Positions 32,758 through 41,501 of a DNA stretch of 43,535 nt are shown piece after piece. Position 1 is the stretch's first letter. The number at the start of each line of letters is the position of its first letter. The notes below the pieces were generated by a model, which worked only from the letters and a program-made list of their open reading frames with translations, did not search any database and was not told where the DNA came from. Source of the stretch: a virus; IMG/VR virus record IMGVR_UViG_3300042197_004173, positions 1 through 43,535 of that record. The stretch is one strand, 5' to 3'. The translations under genes and the position numbers were made by a program.

Positions 32758-35637
32758 AAAACCTCCTACATCATCTGCCTTTTTCTTCAAAGCTTCTAAA
32801 AGTTCCTTTCTATTATAACTACCGGAGGTATTTTTTACCTTCAAATTTTCTTCTTCGGAACTTTTTTCAGTTCTAATTAATTTAAGTGTAACTGGATTTT
32901 TACCCTGATAATTATATTTAACGGAATTCGAATTACCACCACTATCTGTGCTATATAATTTAGAGGATACGATTGTATTTCCACCACTTGTTAGTGTTTC
33001 TATGGTAAATTCTTTATATTCTGGTTCAGAATATTTATTACCTTGAAACTCGGAATAAACCATATTAATTTTTTCACCAGGTTGAGTTTTCTTTTCTCTT
33101 ATTATACCATAATATAATTTATCAGGAGCTCGTCCAGTTCCCATTTTATATTTTTTCTCCCAGTTTTTTCCGGAATAAAGACCTTGTCTTGTAATTTGAT
33201 CTTCAAAAGTCTCATCAGACCTGAATTGGAATTTCACCAGCCACCTTTTATCACTTATTTTTTTCAAAGCCAAAAGACAAATACTATCCTCCTCTGGACT
33301 TATCGGTATAAAATATATTTCACCACCATATTTGCCTATATTTATATCTTCGCATTTAAATGTAGTGTCTGTTTCACCAATCCATGTTAAAGAATCTTTT
33401 GTCATATTAGATGGTATTTTTGTTGGTGGGTTTGGACGACTTCGGATTCCAGTATCTCCTGCCTTTTCATCTACACCAAATTGGCCAAAGTATTTTCTAA
33501 CAAGCTTTCTTCTAGCCGCATCAAAATCAGCAGCCGTTTCTTTATCTAACATATCATTGATAAAATCCAATAATATCTGACCATGAGATTTCTTTTTCTT
33601 ATCGTCTTCTGTTTCAGAAGTTGCTTCAAAAATCTTTTTATAATCTTTTAGTTTTAAAACAAGTGACTCTTGCTTTTGATTGAATGTATCTTCTGAACCT
33701 GGAACTACAAAATTAATATTCGCAAATATTTTTCTATACTTTTGATTTTCCATGACACGTAAAACATTATCTCTCCAACTATCGTAAATTTTCTTAACAG
33801 CATATGGCCCATATCCAGGTGTTTCTTGTGTACCTCTATAATCTTTTCCAAGTGGTATGTATTCCAGAAATGTTTTATTACTTACTTTCCCACCACTACG
33901 ACCAGACGGTATGGTTCCTGTAAAATATAAATCGTGTGCTCTTTGGAAGATTCTTATTATTCTAATTATTGGATCAGGATTTACTGATAAGTTTAACAAT
34001 AATTTTTGTTGGCCTGGACCTGATAGTTTTTGGAATTCATCAACTTCTCTTTGTGTTACAGAAAATAGTTCTTCTGGTAGACTTTTTTTGAATTCTTCAA
34101 ATATTTTTTCCACACTACCATCTTGAATTGATTCTAAAATCAAAAAGTTTTTAAAGTTAATTACACTTTCATTTGTAGTTGCTCCCAATTCTTTAAGAAA
34201 TTTATCAATTTCAGCCAAGCTCTTTTTATGTTTTTCACTAGTAGGATTCTTTTTCAGTGCCAATTCTCTTAATTGTTTTCGTTTTTTAAACTCAGCAATT
34301 TTTTGATCTTTTGTGTAAGTACTGTTTTTCATTACTTGAGTATTACTGTCTTTTGCTCTAATACCCTGAATATTGAACTTTTTCTTAAATTTTTCAAATT
34401 CTGGTCTTCCAACAAAATATTCAATACCTGCGAGAATGTCAAACTTCTTATCATCTATTTCAAGTTTGAAATTTGGATTTTTTTCCATAAAATATTTAAC
34501 ATCATCATTAGTGAGTGATAAAAGACAATTCAAAAAAGCGTTTACATCTTTACCCCAAGCGTCAGGTTGGTCACTTAAATCTTCTATATCTTTAACTTTT
34601 AGTGCCAGTTCTTTTAATTTCTTAATCCTTAGTTCAGGTGTTGCTCCTAAAGTATCTTTTGGTGCAACTGATGCAGTATTACCTGCCTGCTGAGGCGTTG
34701 TAGATTTTTGTTGTGGAACTTGAAGTGGTTTACCAGATTTATCCTTAACTGTGTCTGACCCAGTATATGGTTTTAATTTACCATTTTTGTTTGTATATTC
34801 CTTACCTTTTTCAATTTTTTGAACTTTTTTATTACCTTCAGGTTCTGTGACTTCTTTACCTGTATCAATTTTTTCACCAGTAGCTTCAAAAACAAAATCG
34901 CCAAATTTTAAAACATCTTCATTTATTAGTGTTTCTTGATATTGATAAGTAAAATTTGCATTGATTGTAGAAAATTGATTGCTTACATTTCCAAAATTGG
35001 TTGCAAAAGTTCTATACCCAACAGACGCCACACTTGATGCAGTAGATGTTGAAGTTAATTTCCTCATGTCATCTATAAAATCAGAAATTTTATCCATTAG
35101 ATCTGCCTTACTAACACCTACTTTTCTAAATTCAGCTTCTTCTTCATCATTTCTAGTTGGTGATGAAGCTGGTCCAAATGTATTCTCTAAATCATTATAC
35201 ACATCAAATAAAAATCCACCTTTAATAATCTGTTTCCACTTACCACCATCAGGTTTAGAAGCATCAAAAAGATTTCTATTTGCATCAAGTAAATCCTTCA
35301 ATTTTTGATCATCTGTATTATCAGAATAACAAATATTTTGTAATTCTGAAAAGTAGGATTTTATTTTTATTAGCGTGAATTTATTTTTTGCCTCTCCTTG
35401 TAGTGAGGCAGCTAATAATCCATCAAGTTCTCTTTCAAATGCAGTAACAAGGTCTTTAACTTTAGTCTGGTTATAACCAATTTTCATTTTTCTAATAGTA
35501 GAATTAATCAATCTACCAATCAAAGAATCACCCCAATTTACTTCATTTCCAGCAGGTGCTTCTTCTAGTAATAAAGAATATCCTTTGTGTCTAACTTTTG
35601 GTTTATTTACACTGTATATAAGATTGGACTTTTTCAT
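32755..35637 (-). CDS. Large unknown protein, 960 aa, candidate internal head or virion protein
   Basis: Not recognised as a family. The N-terminus (residues ~18-34, KGYSLLLEEAPAGNEVNWG) contains a likely T4-type prohead protease site (LEE/A). Two further stretches have the same character: TLINEDVLKFGDFVFEA (~235-255) and NESVINFKNFLILES (~485-505). The region between ~255 and ~330 is low complexity (Lys, Thr, Gln, Pro). The part from ~510 on looks globular and mixed alpha/beta, including GYGPYAVKKIYDSWRDNVLR and IGKYGGEIYFIPISPEEDS. No membrane segments or enzyme motifs. One reading is a precursor cut into several internal head proteins. It is large, on the strand of the sheath gene, with an AATATATAC box ~20 bases upstream. 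Confidence 0.65.
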   Translation of the reverse strand: MKKSNLIYSVNKPKVRHKGYSLLLEEAPAGNEVNWGDSLIGRLINSTIRKMKIGYNQTKVKDLVTAFERELDGLLAASLQGEAKNKFTLIKIKSYFSELQNICYSDNTDDQKLKDLLDANRNLFDASKPDGGKWKQIIKGGFLFDVYNDLENTFGPASSPTRNDEEEAEFRKVGVSKADLMDKISDFIDDMRKLTSTSTASSVASVGYRTFATNFGNVSNQFSTINANFTYQYQETLINEDVLKFGDFVFEATGEKIDTGKEVTEPEGNKKVQKIEKGKEYTNKNGKLKPYTGSDTVKDKSGKPLQVPQQKSTTPQQAGNTASVAPKDTLGATPELRIKKLKELALKVKDIEDLSDQPDAWGKDVNAFLNCLLSLTNDDVKYFMEKNPNFKLEIDDKKFDILAGIEYFVGRPEFEKFKKKFNIQGIRAKDSNTQVMKNSTYTKDQKIAEFKKRKQLRELALKKNPTSEKHKKSLAEIDKFLKELGATTNESVINFKNFLILESIQDGSVEKIFEEFKKSLPEELFSVTQREVDEFQKLSGPGQQKLLLNLSVNPDPIIRIIRIFQRAHDLYFTGTIPSGRSGGKVSNKTFLEYIPLGKDYRGTQETPGYGPYAVKKIYDSWRDNVLRVMENQKYRKIFANINFVVPGSEDTFNQKQESLVLKLKDYKKIFEATSETEDDKKKKSHGQILLDFINDMLDKETAADFDAARRKLVRKYFGQFGVDEKAGDTGIRSRPNPPTKIPSNMTKDSLTWIGETDTTFKCEDINIGKYGGEIYFIPISPEEDSICLLALKKISDKRWLVKFQFRSDETFEDQITRQGLYSGKNWEKKYKMGTGRAPDKLYYGIIREKKTQPGEKINMVYSEFQGNKYSEPEYKEFTIETLTSGGNTIVSSKLYSTDSGGNSNSVKYNYQGKNPVTLKLIRTEKSSEEENLKVKNTSGSYNRKELLEALKKKADDVGGF

Positions 35638-35654
35638 GAAAAATTTAGAGTTTT

Positions 35655-35686
35655 TTTGTATATATTAAATTTTTTATCTATATTTG
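35655..35686 (+). promoter_or_regulatory. Bacteroidota-type promoter
   Basis: TTTG at 35655-35658, a 20-base spacer, then TATATTTG at 35679-35686. This is an exact fit to the Bacteroidota primary sigma consensus (TTTG, 19-21 bases, TAnnTTTG), 21 bases before the ATG at 35707. It suggests host-polymerase (early or constitutive) expression of the downstream gene. Confidence 0.65.
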
Positions 35687-35706
35687 TATAAATAAATCAA
35701 TTACCT

Positions 35707-36189
35707 ATGACAAACAACATTATAATGATTGATCTCACACAGTTCAAAGAAACTGATGAAAAAAAATCTATAAATCAGATCTCAAATTATCTTGAGTCAT
35801 TAGGAATGAATACAAATATTAAATGGTTAGCTGATGATTTACACTCAGCAAAGTCTGGGTTTATGGTCTGGGGCAAACCGTTTACTTACCAAAAAAATTG
35901 GACAAAAGTTTGGTTCTTTAAAGATACGCTCAAAATTTTTGCCTTTGAAAACAGCACAGGAAAACATTTTACACAAGACTTCATAAGTTTTATGGAATCA
36001 GTTCAGTCACTTACACCTGGTGATACTCCTGTTTTTTTTAAGTCTGATCCATACATACCATATGATGATGAAAGAGATCCGGTCATATCTGAATGCAAAA
36101 CCATAGATGATGTTCTTGATAAAATTAACAACTATGGTATTGATTCTCTAAGTGACTACGAATTAAAAATACTTCAAAGAAATTCGTAA
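35707..36189 (+). CDS. Hypothetical protein, 160 aa
   Basis: Unrecognised soluble protein with aromatic-rich middle (FMVWGKPFTYQKNWTKVWFF) and an acidic C-terminal half (YIPYDDERDPVISE). An internal Met at residue 7 (MIDLTQF) is an alternative start. It is the only gene here preceded by a complete host-type promoter, on the opposite strand from the neighbouring virion candidates. It may therefore be an early gene, such as a host take-over or regulatory protein; that is inference from the promoter only. It ends three bases from the convergent gene at 36193. Confidence 0.6.
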   Translation: MTNNIIMIDLTQFKETDEKKSINQISNYLESLGMNTNIKWLADDLHSAKSGFMVWGKPFTYQKNWTKVWFFKDTLKIFAFENSTGKHFTQDFISFMESVQSLTPGDTPVFFKSDPYIPYDDERDPVISECKTIDDVLDKINNYGIDSLSDYELKILQRNS

Positions 36190-36192
36190 AAG

Positions 36193-36930
36193 TTATGGTT
36201 TTTTAGTATATTTTGTCCACTTTTTGAAGAATTTACCTAATCTACCTTGCTGAGGTTCAGTTGTATTAAGATTACCTCTAGCCTGACCAGCCGCATTAGG
36301 AGCAGTTTTTTTAAAAATAAATTCACATTTTTCGTAAATCATTCTAGCCTCTTGCTCTGAGCAATCTAACTGGCGTATCTCACTATAAGACATCTTTGGA
36401 GGTCCACTTGCAACAGGTTGTCTTGTATTACTCTTACTACGAGTCTCAAAAGGATTAAATCCACCAGTCGTTGATTTAGATTTTTCTGCTTCTTTCCCAG
36501 AGGCAATGTAAACTTTATAAGTATCTTCCAAGGTATCATGAGTAACATCAACTCTATACTCAGTATTCGGATCTCCTTTAAAAAGTCTTGAAATTGTAGT
36601 TTTTAAATTACCAAGAGCATAGAAAAAATAATTTCCTGGTTTAGGATTATACACACGTTCTTTATTGAAATCATCATTTGCTATATAATCTGTTGGTACA
36701 TTCTTGAGATAATTAGTAATTTGTTTGGCTAAATCTTCGTCATTGCCTGTTTTGCCAAAAGTTTTACCAATTTTACTTATTCCCTTTTCTATTTTTGAAA
36801 GGGCTGCTCCTGATTTCTCAGCAGCACCGGGACCAAATCCTGCTACTGCTGCTGCGATAGCGCCTATTCCAAGAAGTCCAGCCACTACTGATTCATTAAA
36901 CTCCTCAAATCTTTGAATTTTATTTTTCAT
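36193..36930 (-). CDS. Possible internal head protein with glycine-rich hydrophobic segment
   Basis: 245 residues beginning MKNKIQRFEEFNES, of the shared capsid-targeting-like type (M-K, basic, F-x-x-F-x-E). Directly after it is a Gly/Ala-rich hydrophobic stretch (VVAGLLGIGAIAAAVAGFG, ~residues 15-33) that could insert in a membrane, then a basic domain (KIEKGISKIGKTFGK), a mixed domain (YRVDVTHDTLEDTYKVYIAS) and a Lys-rich C-terminus (GRLGKFFKKWTKYTKK). Removal of a targeting peptide after NE would expose the hydrophobic segment at the new N-terminus. No family recognised. An AATATATAATAAAAATATATT stretch lies upstream. Confidence 0.6.
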   Translation of the reverse strand: MKNKIQRFEEFNESVVAGLLGIGAIAAAVAGFGPGAAEKSGAALSKIEKGISKIGKTFGKTGNDEDLAKQITNYLKNVPTDYIANDDFNKERVYNPKPGNYFFYALGNLKTTISRLFKGDPNTEYRVDVTHDTLEDTYKVYIASGKEAEKSKSTTGGFNPFETRSKSNTRQPVASGPPKMSYSEIRQLDCSEQEARMIYEKCEFIFKKTAPNAAGQARGNLNTTEPQQGRLGKFFKKWTKYTKKP

Positions 36931-37051
36931 AATATTTAAAATATATTTTTATTATATATTACTTTCTGTAAGTATTTTTCTAAAAAATCCACCTATTAAA
37001 TTTAGTGACAAAAAAAGTAGAATATATACCTCAAGTTTTTACTTTTTACTC

Positions 37052-37333
37052 ATGAGATACTTAGAATTGATATACGATGGTAAATCCATCAAGAATCAGA
37101 AAAAGATAGAAGAAATCTTACAATCAAAAAAATTTTACTGGCTGATTGACTCAGAAATTGAGGAAGCTAAAATTGAAATCAAAAAAGATACAATTATTTG
37201 GCACTCTGGGTATTTTTTAGGAATTTGGCCTTTTGGTATTTTTAAAAGTGGTGAATTTCACGGCAAATGGATAAATGGAATTTTTGAAGGCGGAATTTTT
37301 TTAGGCACAGGCAATATAAATAATTTAGAATAA
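37052..37333 (+). CDS. Small protein with pentad Gly repeats
   Basis: 93 residues. The C-terminal half is a run of short repeats ending in Gly: IIWHSGYFLGIWPFG, IFKSGEFHGKW, INGIFEGGIFLGTG. Aromatic residues alternate with Gly about every five positions, as in small MORN-like or pentapeptide-like beta sheets that usually mediate binding. The N-terminus (MRYLELIYDGKS) is not recognised. Its stop shares a base with the next ATG (TAATG), so the two genes form a unit. Function unknown. Confidence 0.65.
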   Translation: MRYLELIYDGKSIKNQKKIEEILQSKKFYWLIDSEIEEAKIEIKKDTIIWHSGYFLGIWPFGIFKSGEFHGKWINGIFEGGIFLGTGNINNLE

Positions 37334-37824
37334 TGAATATTAATCTTTTGGATATAAAAAATAACATAGAATCAATGAAGAAGAAAAAAGTTGAAACCAT
37401 AAGAACTTTCAATTTCTGGTCAAACGACTTAATCAAAATAGATAAAGAAGGTGATCAATATTATTTTGAGATTGGAAATGAAATGACAACAGATATAGCA
37501 GAAGCAGTGGCTTTAGCAATATCTATGAAAAATAAAATTGACGATGATTTTTGGAATATTGAAATTAAAAATATTGATTTATATAATATAAGACCAGATT
37601 TAGCAATTTATTGGCTTTCAGGAGGTGACTGGGAATGGAAAGTACAAAGTAACTATAAAAAAAATTGGCACGACTGTAGTTTAATTTTTCAAGAAAAATT
37701 CGGAATGACTATCTTTTCCATATTAAAAAAATCTAAAACATTAGGAGATATTAGAAATGAATTTTTAAAAAAATTAAATATATCAATACTTTATGAATTC
37801 GCATTAGAAAATAATTTAACTTAA
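37333..37824 (+). CDS. Hypothetical protein, 163 aa
   Basis: Unrecognised. The middle has an aromatic-rich segment (IYWLSGGDWEWKVQ) and the C-terminus is helical and Lys-rich. No membrane segment. It is translationally coupled to the upstream Gly-repeat gene (TAATG) and followed by a strong terminator, so 37052-37824 is probably a two-gene operon. Confidence 0.6.
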   Translation: MNINLLDIKNNIESMKKKKVETIRTFNFWSNDLIKIDKEGDQYYFEIGNEMTTDIAEAVALAISMKNKIDDDFWNIEIKNIDLYNIRPDLAIYWLSGGDWEWKVQSNYKKNWHDCSLIFQEKFGMTIFSILKKSKTLGDIRNEFLKKLNISILYEFALENNLT

Positions 37825-37832
37825 ATAAAAAA

Positions 37833-37860
37833 CCTGTTTGAATTTCAAACAGGTTTTTTT
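37833..37860 (+). terminator. Intrinsic terminator
   Basis: Near-perfect inverted repeat CCTGTTTGAA / TTCAAACAGG (37833-37842 and 37844-37853) followed by a T run. That T run merges with a TATATATAC box (37861-37869) of the next gene, so one operon's end and the next promoter are packed together. Confidence 0.85.
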
Positions 37861-37874
37861 ATATATACACTTAC

Positions 37875-38738
37875 ATGAAAGCACACTTTATAGACTTAAA
37901 CATCGTTTTAAAAACTGAATCAAAAGCATGGATTGTTGATAAATCTAAACCCAACATCGCATTATTGAAACTGGATCCATCAGATTTAGAATTATTTAAA
38001 AGCGGAATTTATAAAACACAAGGAAATAAAATTTCTTTCAATGGAAATTCTTTCTGGTTACCAACTAGTTTTATGAATAAAATAGAGATCAAGTGTAAAA
38101 AAGTCGGAGCTAATGTGGCAAATTTGGGAATTTCATTCCAAGAATTTTTGAATACCGACTTAATTGAAAATATCCCAGTTGAATTTGATCTTTCTGTTTT
38201 CAACAACATAATCAATACTAATGATGACATCTACATTTTTTGTTCTAAAAATACTAAAGAAAATTTCAAAAGTAAAATTGAAAAATTAAAAGAAAAATTG
38301 GCTGATTTAGGATTACAAATCAAAGATTTTTATTATCTATCCGAAACTTATTTCAATCAAGACCATGATTTTATAGCTTATATTAAAAATAAAATATTAA
38401 TACAACACTTAGTTGGCTATAAATGTAAAGATAATACTTTCACTTCTGATCAAATAACTAATTATGATGAAATTACATACTACGATGACGATTTGGCATC
38501 AGTCACACTTTCCAAAAATATAAACGATGTTTTAGAAAAATTATTAATTAATTCAGAAGAAACGACCAAAAAACTTTGTCGTGAAAAATTGCAAACCGAA
38601 GATAATATTTTAAAAATTAAATATTATACACATAATAAAGCTAATAAATTTATTGAGAGTGTTGTATATCTGAAACTATCTAACTTGATAAAAACTTTTG
38701 AAAATTTTAACTTTTTTTCTTCTTCATTGCCTCGCTAA
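37875..38738 (+). CDS. Unknown phage protein, 287 aa
   Basis: Mixed alpha/beta. From ~105 to ~220 the order is IYIFCSKNTKENFKSKIEKL, FYYLSETYF, KILIQHLVGYK and EITYYDDD. This (strand, helix, strand, basic KxxLxQHLVG, then a Y-Y-D-D-D cluster) is reminiscent of degenerate HAD-like phosphatase folds of large phages, but the N-terminal DxD nucleophile is not evident. I cannot assign an activity. A TATATATAC box is six bases before the ATG. The 3' end overlaps the convergent terminase small subunit gene by 32 bases, encoding the last 10 residues of both. Confidence 0.6.
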   Translation: MKAHFIDLNIVLKTESKAWIVDKSKPNIALLKLDPSDLELFKSGIYKTQGNKISFNGNSFWLPTSFMNKIEIKCKKVGANVANLGISFQEFLNTDLIENIPVEFDLSVFNNIINTNDDIYIFCSKNTKENFKSKIEKLKEKLADLGLQIKDFYYLSETYFNQDHDFIAYIKNKILIQHLVGYKCKDNTFTSDQITNYDEITYYDDDLASVTLSKNINDVLEKLLINSEETTKKLCREKLQTEDNILKIKYYTHNKANKFIESVVYLKLSNLIKTFENFNFFSSSLPR

Positions 38739-39318
38739 TCAAGTCATTTAACTTTTTACCATCAACAATATCAGTGCTTTTAGTATCGTTTGATTTTGTG
38801 GGGATCTTCATTTGAGCAGCTACTTCTTGTAAATCTTCTCTAAATTTCTTATAATATTCTTCTAATTCAGTTCTTTGTGAAGAAGAAAATTTCGAGTTTT
38901 CTCGGATTTCACGTATAGTTTGATTGATAACTTCATGCATTCTTGCTGATGAATCACCATTATCAACTTGACGCATTTGTGTTAGAAAGTTTTTTCTAGT
39001 CATCTTAGACAAGAAAAGTGTTTCAGCATAAACTAAAGCATCTTCACGGACTTTATTTCTGATATATGGATGATTTTTTAAATCACCAAATTCACTTAAA
39101 TACAAATCCACCAATGATTCTATGACTTCAAGACCTTTTTGTGATACTGTGGTAAGATCTGCATCATAGTCATATAGTTCTATCTGACCTAAATCCGGTA
39201 AATCATCAATTTTAGCCAAATGTGTGGCTATATCAAAATTTTCACTTTGTAATTGTATAATATCGAACTCATCATTAATTCGATTATGTTCTCTTTCTGT
39301 TTTTGACATCGTACCCAT
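38707..39318 (-). CDS. 16: Probable terminase small subunit (T4 gp16-like)
   Basis: Recognises phage DNA and regulates the packaging motor. The 203 residues have the gp16 layout: an acidic N-terminal part with DDLPDLGQIELYDYDADLTT, a long helical core (GLEVIESLVDLYLSEF ... HPYIRNKVREDALVYAETLF) and a coiled-coil-like C-terminal segment. Identification rests on this plan and on position directly divergent from the large subunit. An AGGAG stretch at 39320-39324 is one of the few Shine-Dalgarno sequences here. It is two bases from the first ATG and eleven from the second (39309, MSKTER), so the second start is also plausible. Confidence 0.65.
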   Translation of the reverse strand: MGTMSKTEREHNRINDEFDIIQLQSENFDIATHLAKIDDLPDLGQIELYDYDADLTTVSQKGLEVIESLVDLYLSEFGDLKNHPYIRNKVREDALVYAETLFLSKMTRKNFLTQMRQVDNGDSSARMHEVINQTIREIRENSKFSSSQRTELEEYYKKFREDLQEVAAQMKIPTKSNDTKSTDIVDGKKLNDLISEAMKKKKS

Positions 39319-39324
39319 AACTCC

Positions 39325-39336
39325 TGTATATATACA
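39325..39336. promoter_or_regulatory. Palindromic TATATATA box between the terminase genes
   Basis: TGTATATATACA, a perfect palindrome seven bases upstream of the small-subunit ATG and ~45 bases upstream of the large-subunit ATG. It could serve as a late promoter in both directions. Confidence 0.45.
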
Positions 39337-39380
39337 AAGAATTAATCCCTGTGGATTTTTTTCAAAAAAACAGAAATTTT

Positions 39381-41495
39381 ATGTCAAGACAAATAATCTG
39401 GAACACAAAAATGATTGAAGAAGCAACTGAAAAAATCAATAATGGTTTTGTATTAAGTCGTTTAGATAACCCATTCTTTGAAAAAACTGTTGGTCTTCGA
39501 GCACCGTCTATTGTTTTCAAAATGTCAGAAATGGAACAAGAAGAATATATTCAATGTGCAATTGATATTCACTACTTTGCTTCTAAATATTGTTATATTA
39601 AAGGTGAAGAAGGACAACCAATTATTATTCCTTTAAGAGATTATCAGAGTGAGATTCTTGATAATTTTTTCAACAATCGTTATAATATACTAATGGCTGC
39701 TCGCCAATCTGGAAAAACGATATGTTCATCAATAATGATGTTACACTATGTACTTTTTAATAATAATAAAAATGTGCTCGTAACTGCTAATAAATTAGAC
39801 ACAGCAGTTGAAGTTTTAGATAAAATTCGTGAAATATATCAAAGATTGCCATTTTTTCTACAACAAGGAATTATTAATTGGAATCAAAAATTTATGGTCT
39901 TTGAAAATAAAAGTCGTATTAAAGGATTTGCAACCACAAAGACATCATCTATTGGTCAAACTGCTGACTTTTTATACTTAGACGAGTTTGCTTATTTACC
40001 AGATAATATCGCAGAAAAATTTTACAAATCAGTTTTTCCAACAGTTTCAAATATTGAAAACTCTAAAATTATTATCACTTCAACACCCAATGGATTCAAT
40101 TTATTTCATAAATTGTTAACCGAGGCTGAAAAACCAGAGGGTGAGAAATCTTCCTACTTGGCAAAAAGAGTTTATTGGTGGCAAGTACCTAAAAGATTTG
40201 CGACTTATATAAGATTAAATCCAAAAAAATGCGAAGAACTAAATATAAACAAAGATTTGGTACTGGAATTTTTAAAAGAAAGTTATCCAAAAAACGAACA
40301 CACTTTGAAATACAATGATGAGTTAAAGAAATGGGTTATAACTACATTAAATAATTCTGATTGTACAGAAGAAGATATTTTGGCACAATCAATAAATGAT
40401 ATAAAGTTTTTAGAGTTTGCAGATATTACTACTTGGAAAAAAGAAACTATTAAAGATATAGGTGGTGAAGAAGCATTTAATCAAGAATATGATCTAAGAT
40501 TTATTAATTCATCAAGAAATCTTTTAAGTGAAACACTGATTGATGAACTCATGAAAAATAAAAAAATATTTGCATGGAAAAAAATTGATGAGTTTGAGGG
40601 TAAATTAAAGTTCTCTTATCAAGATTTCAAATGGATACAAGATCCGGATATTTTTGATTTTGATAAAAAGAAATTATATAAAATAATTTTATCTGTTGAT
40701 GTCGCTGAAGGATTGGGTCAAGATTCAACAGTTATAAATTGTTTCAAAATAGGTGTAAAGCCTCAAGAATTAATTGAAAAACAAAAACATAAGTATAAGT
40801 CAATAGTTGATGTAATTGAACTTCAACAAATAGGTATTTTCAGAAGTAATTTAATATCTGTAAAACAACTATCAGAGTTATTATATTTAACAGCTTTTGA
40901 ATTTTTTGATCCTGAAATGGTTAAAATAGTTTTAGAAATCAATACTTACGGCAATGAACTTTTAGCTCACTTACCGAATGTTTTTGAAGGTTCTAATAAC
41001 TATGGTTCTTCAATATTCTTCAAATTTAAACATAGAGCGGATGCAGTAGAGGAAAAAATTGGTCTTAAAGTAGGAGAAAATAAAAATATTTTAGTTAAAG
41101 AATATCAAGATAGAATGGAAGATAGATCCATTATTATTTATAACGATATAAATATATCAGAAGTAACAACATTTATTAAACACACAACATCAGCAGGTAA
41201 TATTAGATATGCAGCAGATGGTTCTGCACACGATGACACAGTAATGACTATTATTGACATGTGTTCAATATTTGAAAAAAATAATTTCAAACAAATATGC
41301 GAAGAATACATAGAAAATATTAATGATAGTGTTGAAAAAAATTATATAAAATCTATATTCCAAGAATTAGAAGCATCACAAGGGACAGATTACACACAAC
41401 TTCTGGATATTAGAAGAAAAAGATTAGCAAGTAATAGATACAAAAATGACGTTTTATCAACGAAATGGGACAACCCATATAAAAAGTATAACTAA
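39381..41495 (+). CDS. 17: Terminase large subunit (T4 gp17-like packaging ATPase-nuclease)
   Basis: Motor and nuclease that fills the head through the portal and cuts DNA to length. I choose ATG 39381 (MSRQIIWNTK, 704 residues); a GTG at 39351 is in frame but less likely. ATPase domain: adenine-binding LRDYQSEILDNF (Q motif), Walker A AARQSGKT (~105-112), Walker B LYLDEFA (~198-204), coupling motif STPNG (~233-237). Nuclease domain: SVDVAEGLGQDST (~439-451, first catalytic Asp), VLEINTYGNELLAHLP (second acidic site) and HDDTVMT (~616-622). T4 gp17 is 610 residues; extra length lies between the two domains and at the C-terminus. All catalytic residues are present. Confidence 0.95.
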   Translation: MSRQIIWNTKMIEEATEKINNGFVLSRLDNPFFEKTVGLRAPSIVFKMSEMEQEEYIQCAIDIHYFASKYCYIKGEEGQPIIIPLRDYQSEILDNFFNNRYNILMAARQSGKTICSSIMMLHYVLFNNNKNVLVTANKLDTAVEVLDKIREIYQRLPFFLQQGIINWNQKFMVFENKSRIKGFATTKTSSIGQTADFLYLDEFAYLPDNIAEKFYKSVFPTVSNIENSKIIITSTPNGFNLFHKLLTEAEKPEGEKSSYLAKRVYWWQVPKRFATYIRLNPKKCEELNINKDLVLEFLKESYPKNEHTLKYNDELKKWVITTLNNSDCTEEDILAQSINDIKFLEFADITTWKKETIKDIGGEEAFNQEYDLRFINSSRNLLSETLIDELMKNKKIFAWKKIDEFEGKLKFSYQDFKWIQDPDIFDFDKKKLYKIILSVDVAEGLGQDSTVINCFKIGVKPQELIEKQKHKYKSIVDVIELQQIGIFRSNLISVKQLSELLYLTAFEFFDPEMVKIVLEINTYGNELLAHLPNVFEGSNNYGSSIFFKFKHRADAVEEKIGLKVGENKNILVKEYQDRMEDRSIIIYNDINISEVTTFIKHTTSAGNIRYAADGSAHDDTVMTIIDMCSIFEKNNFKQICEEYIENINDSVEKNYIKSIFQELEASQGTDYTQLLDIRRKRLASNRYKNDVLSTKWDNPYKKYN

Positions 41496-41501
41496 AATAA
41501 A

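Noticed and set aside
34373-35308. Several plus-strand frames of 80-110 codons within the 960-residue gene
   Set aside because: Antisense shadows; Ser/Phe/Leu-rich composition typical of complementing Lys/Glu/Asp codons.
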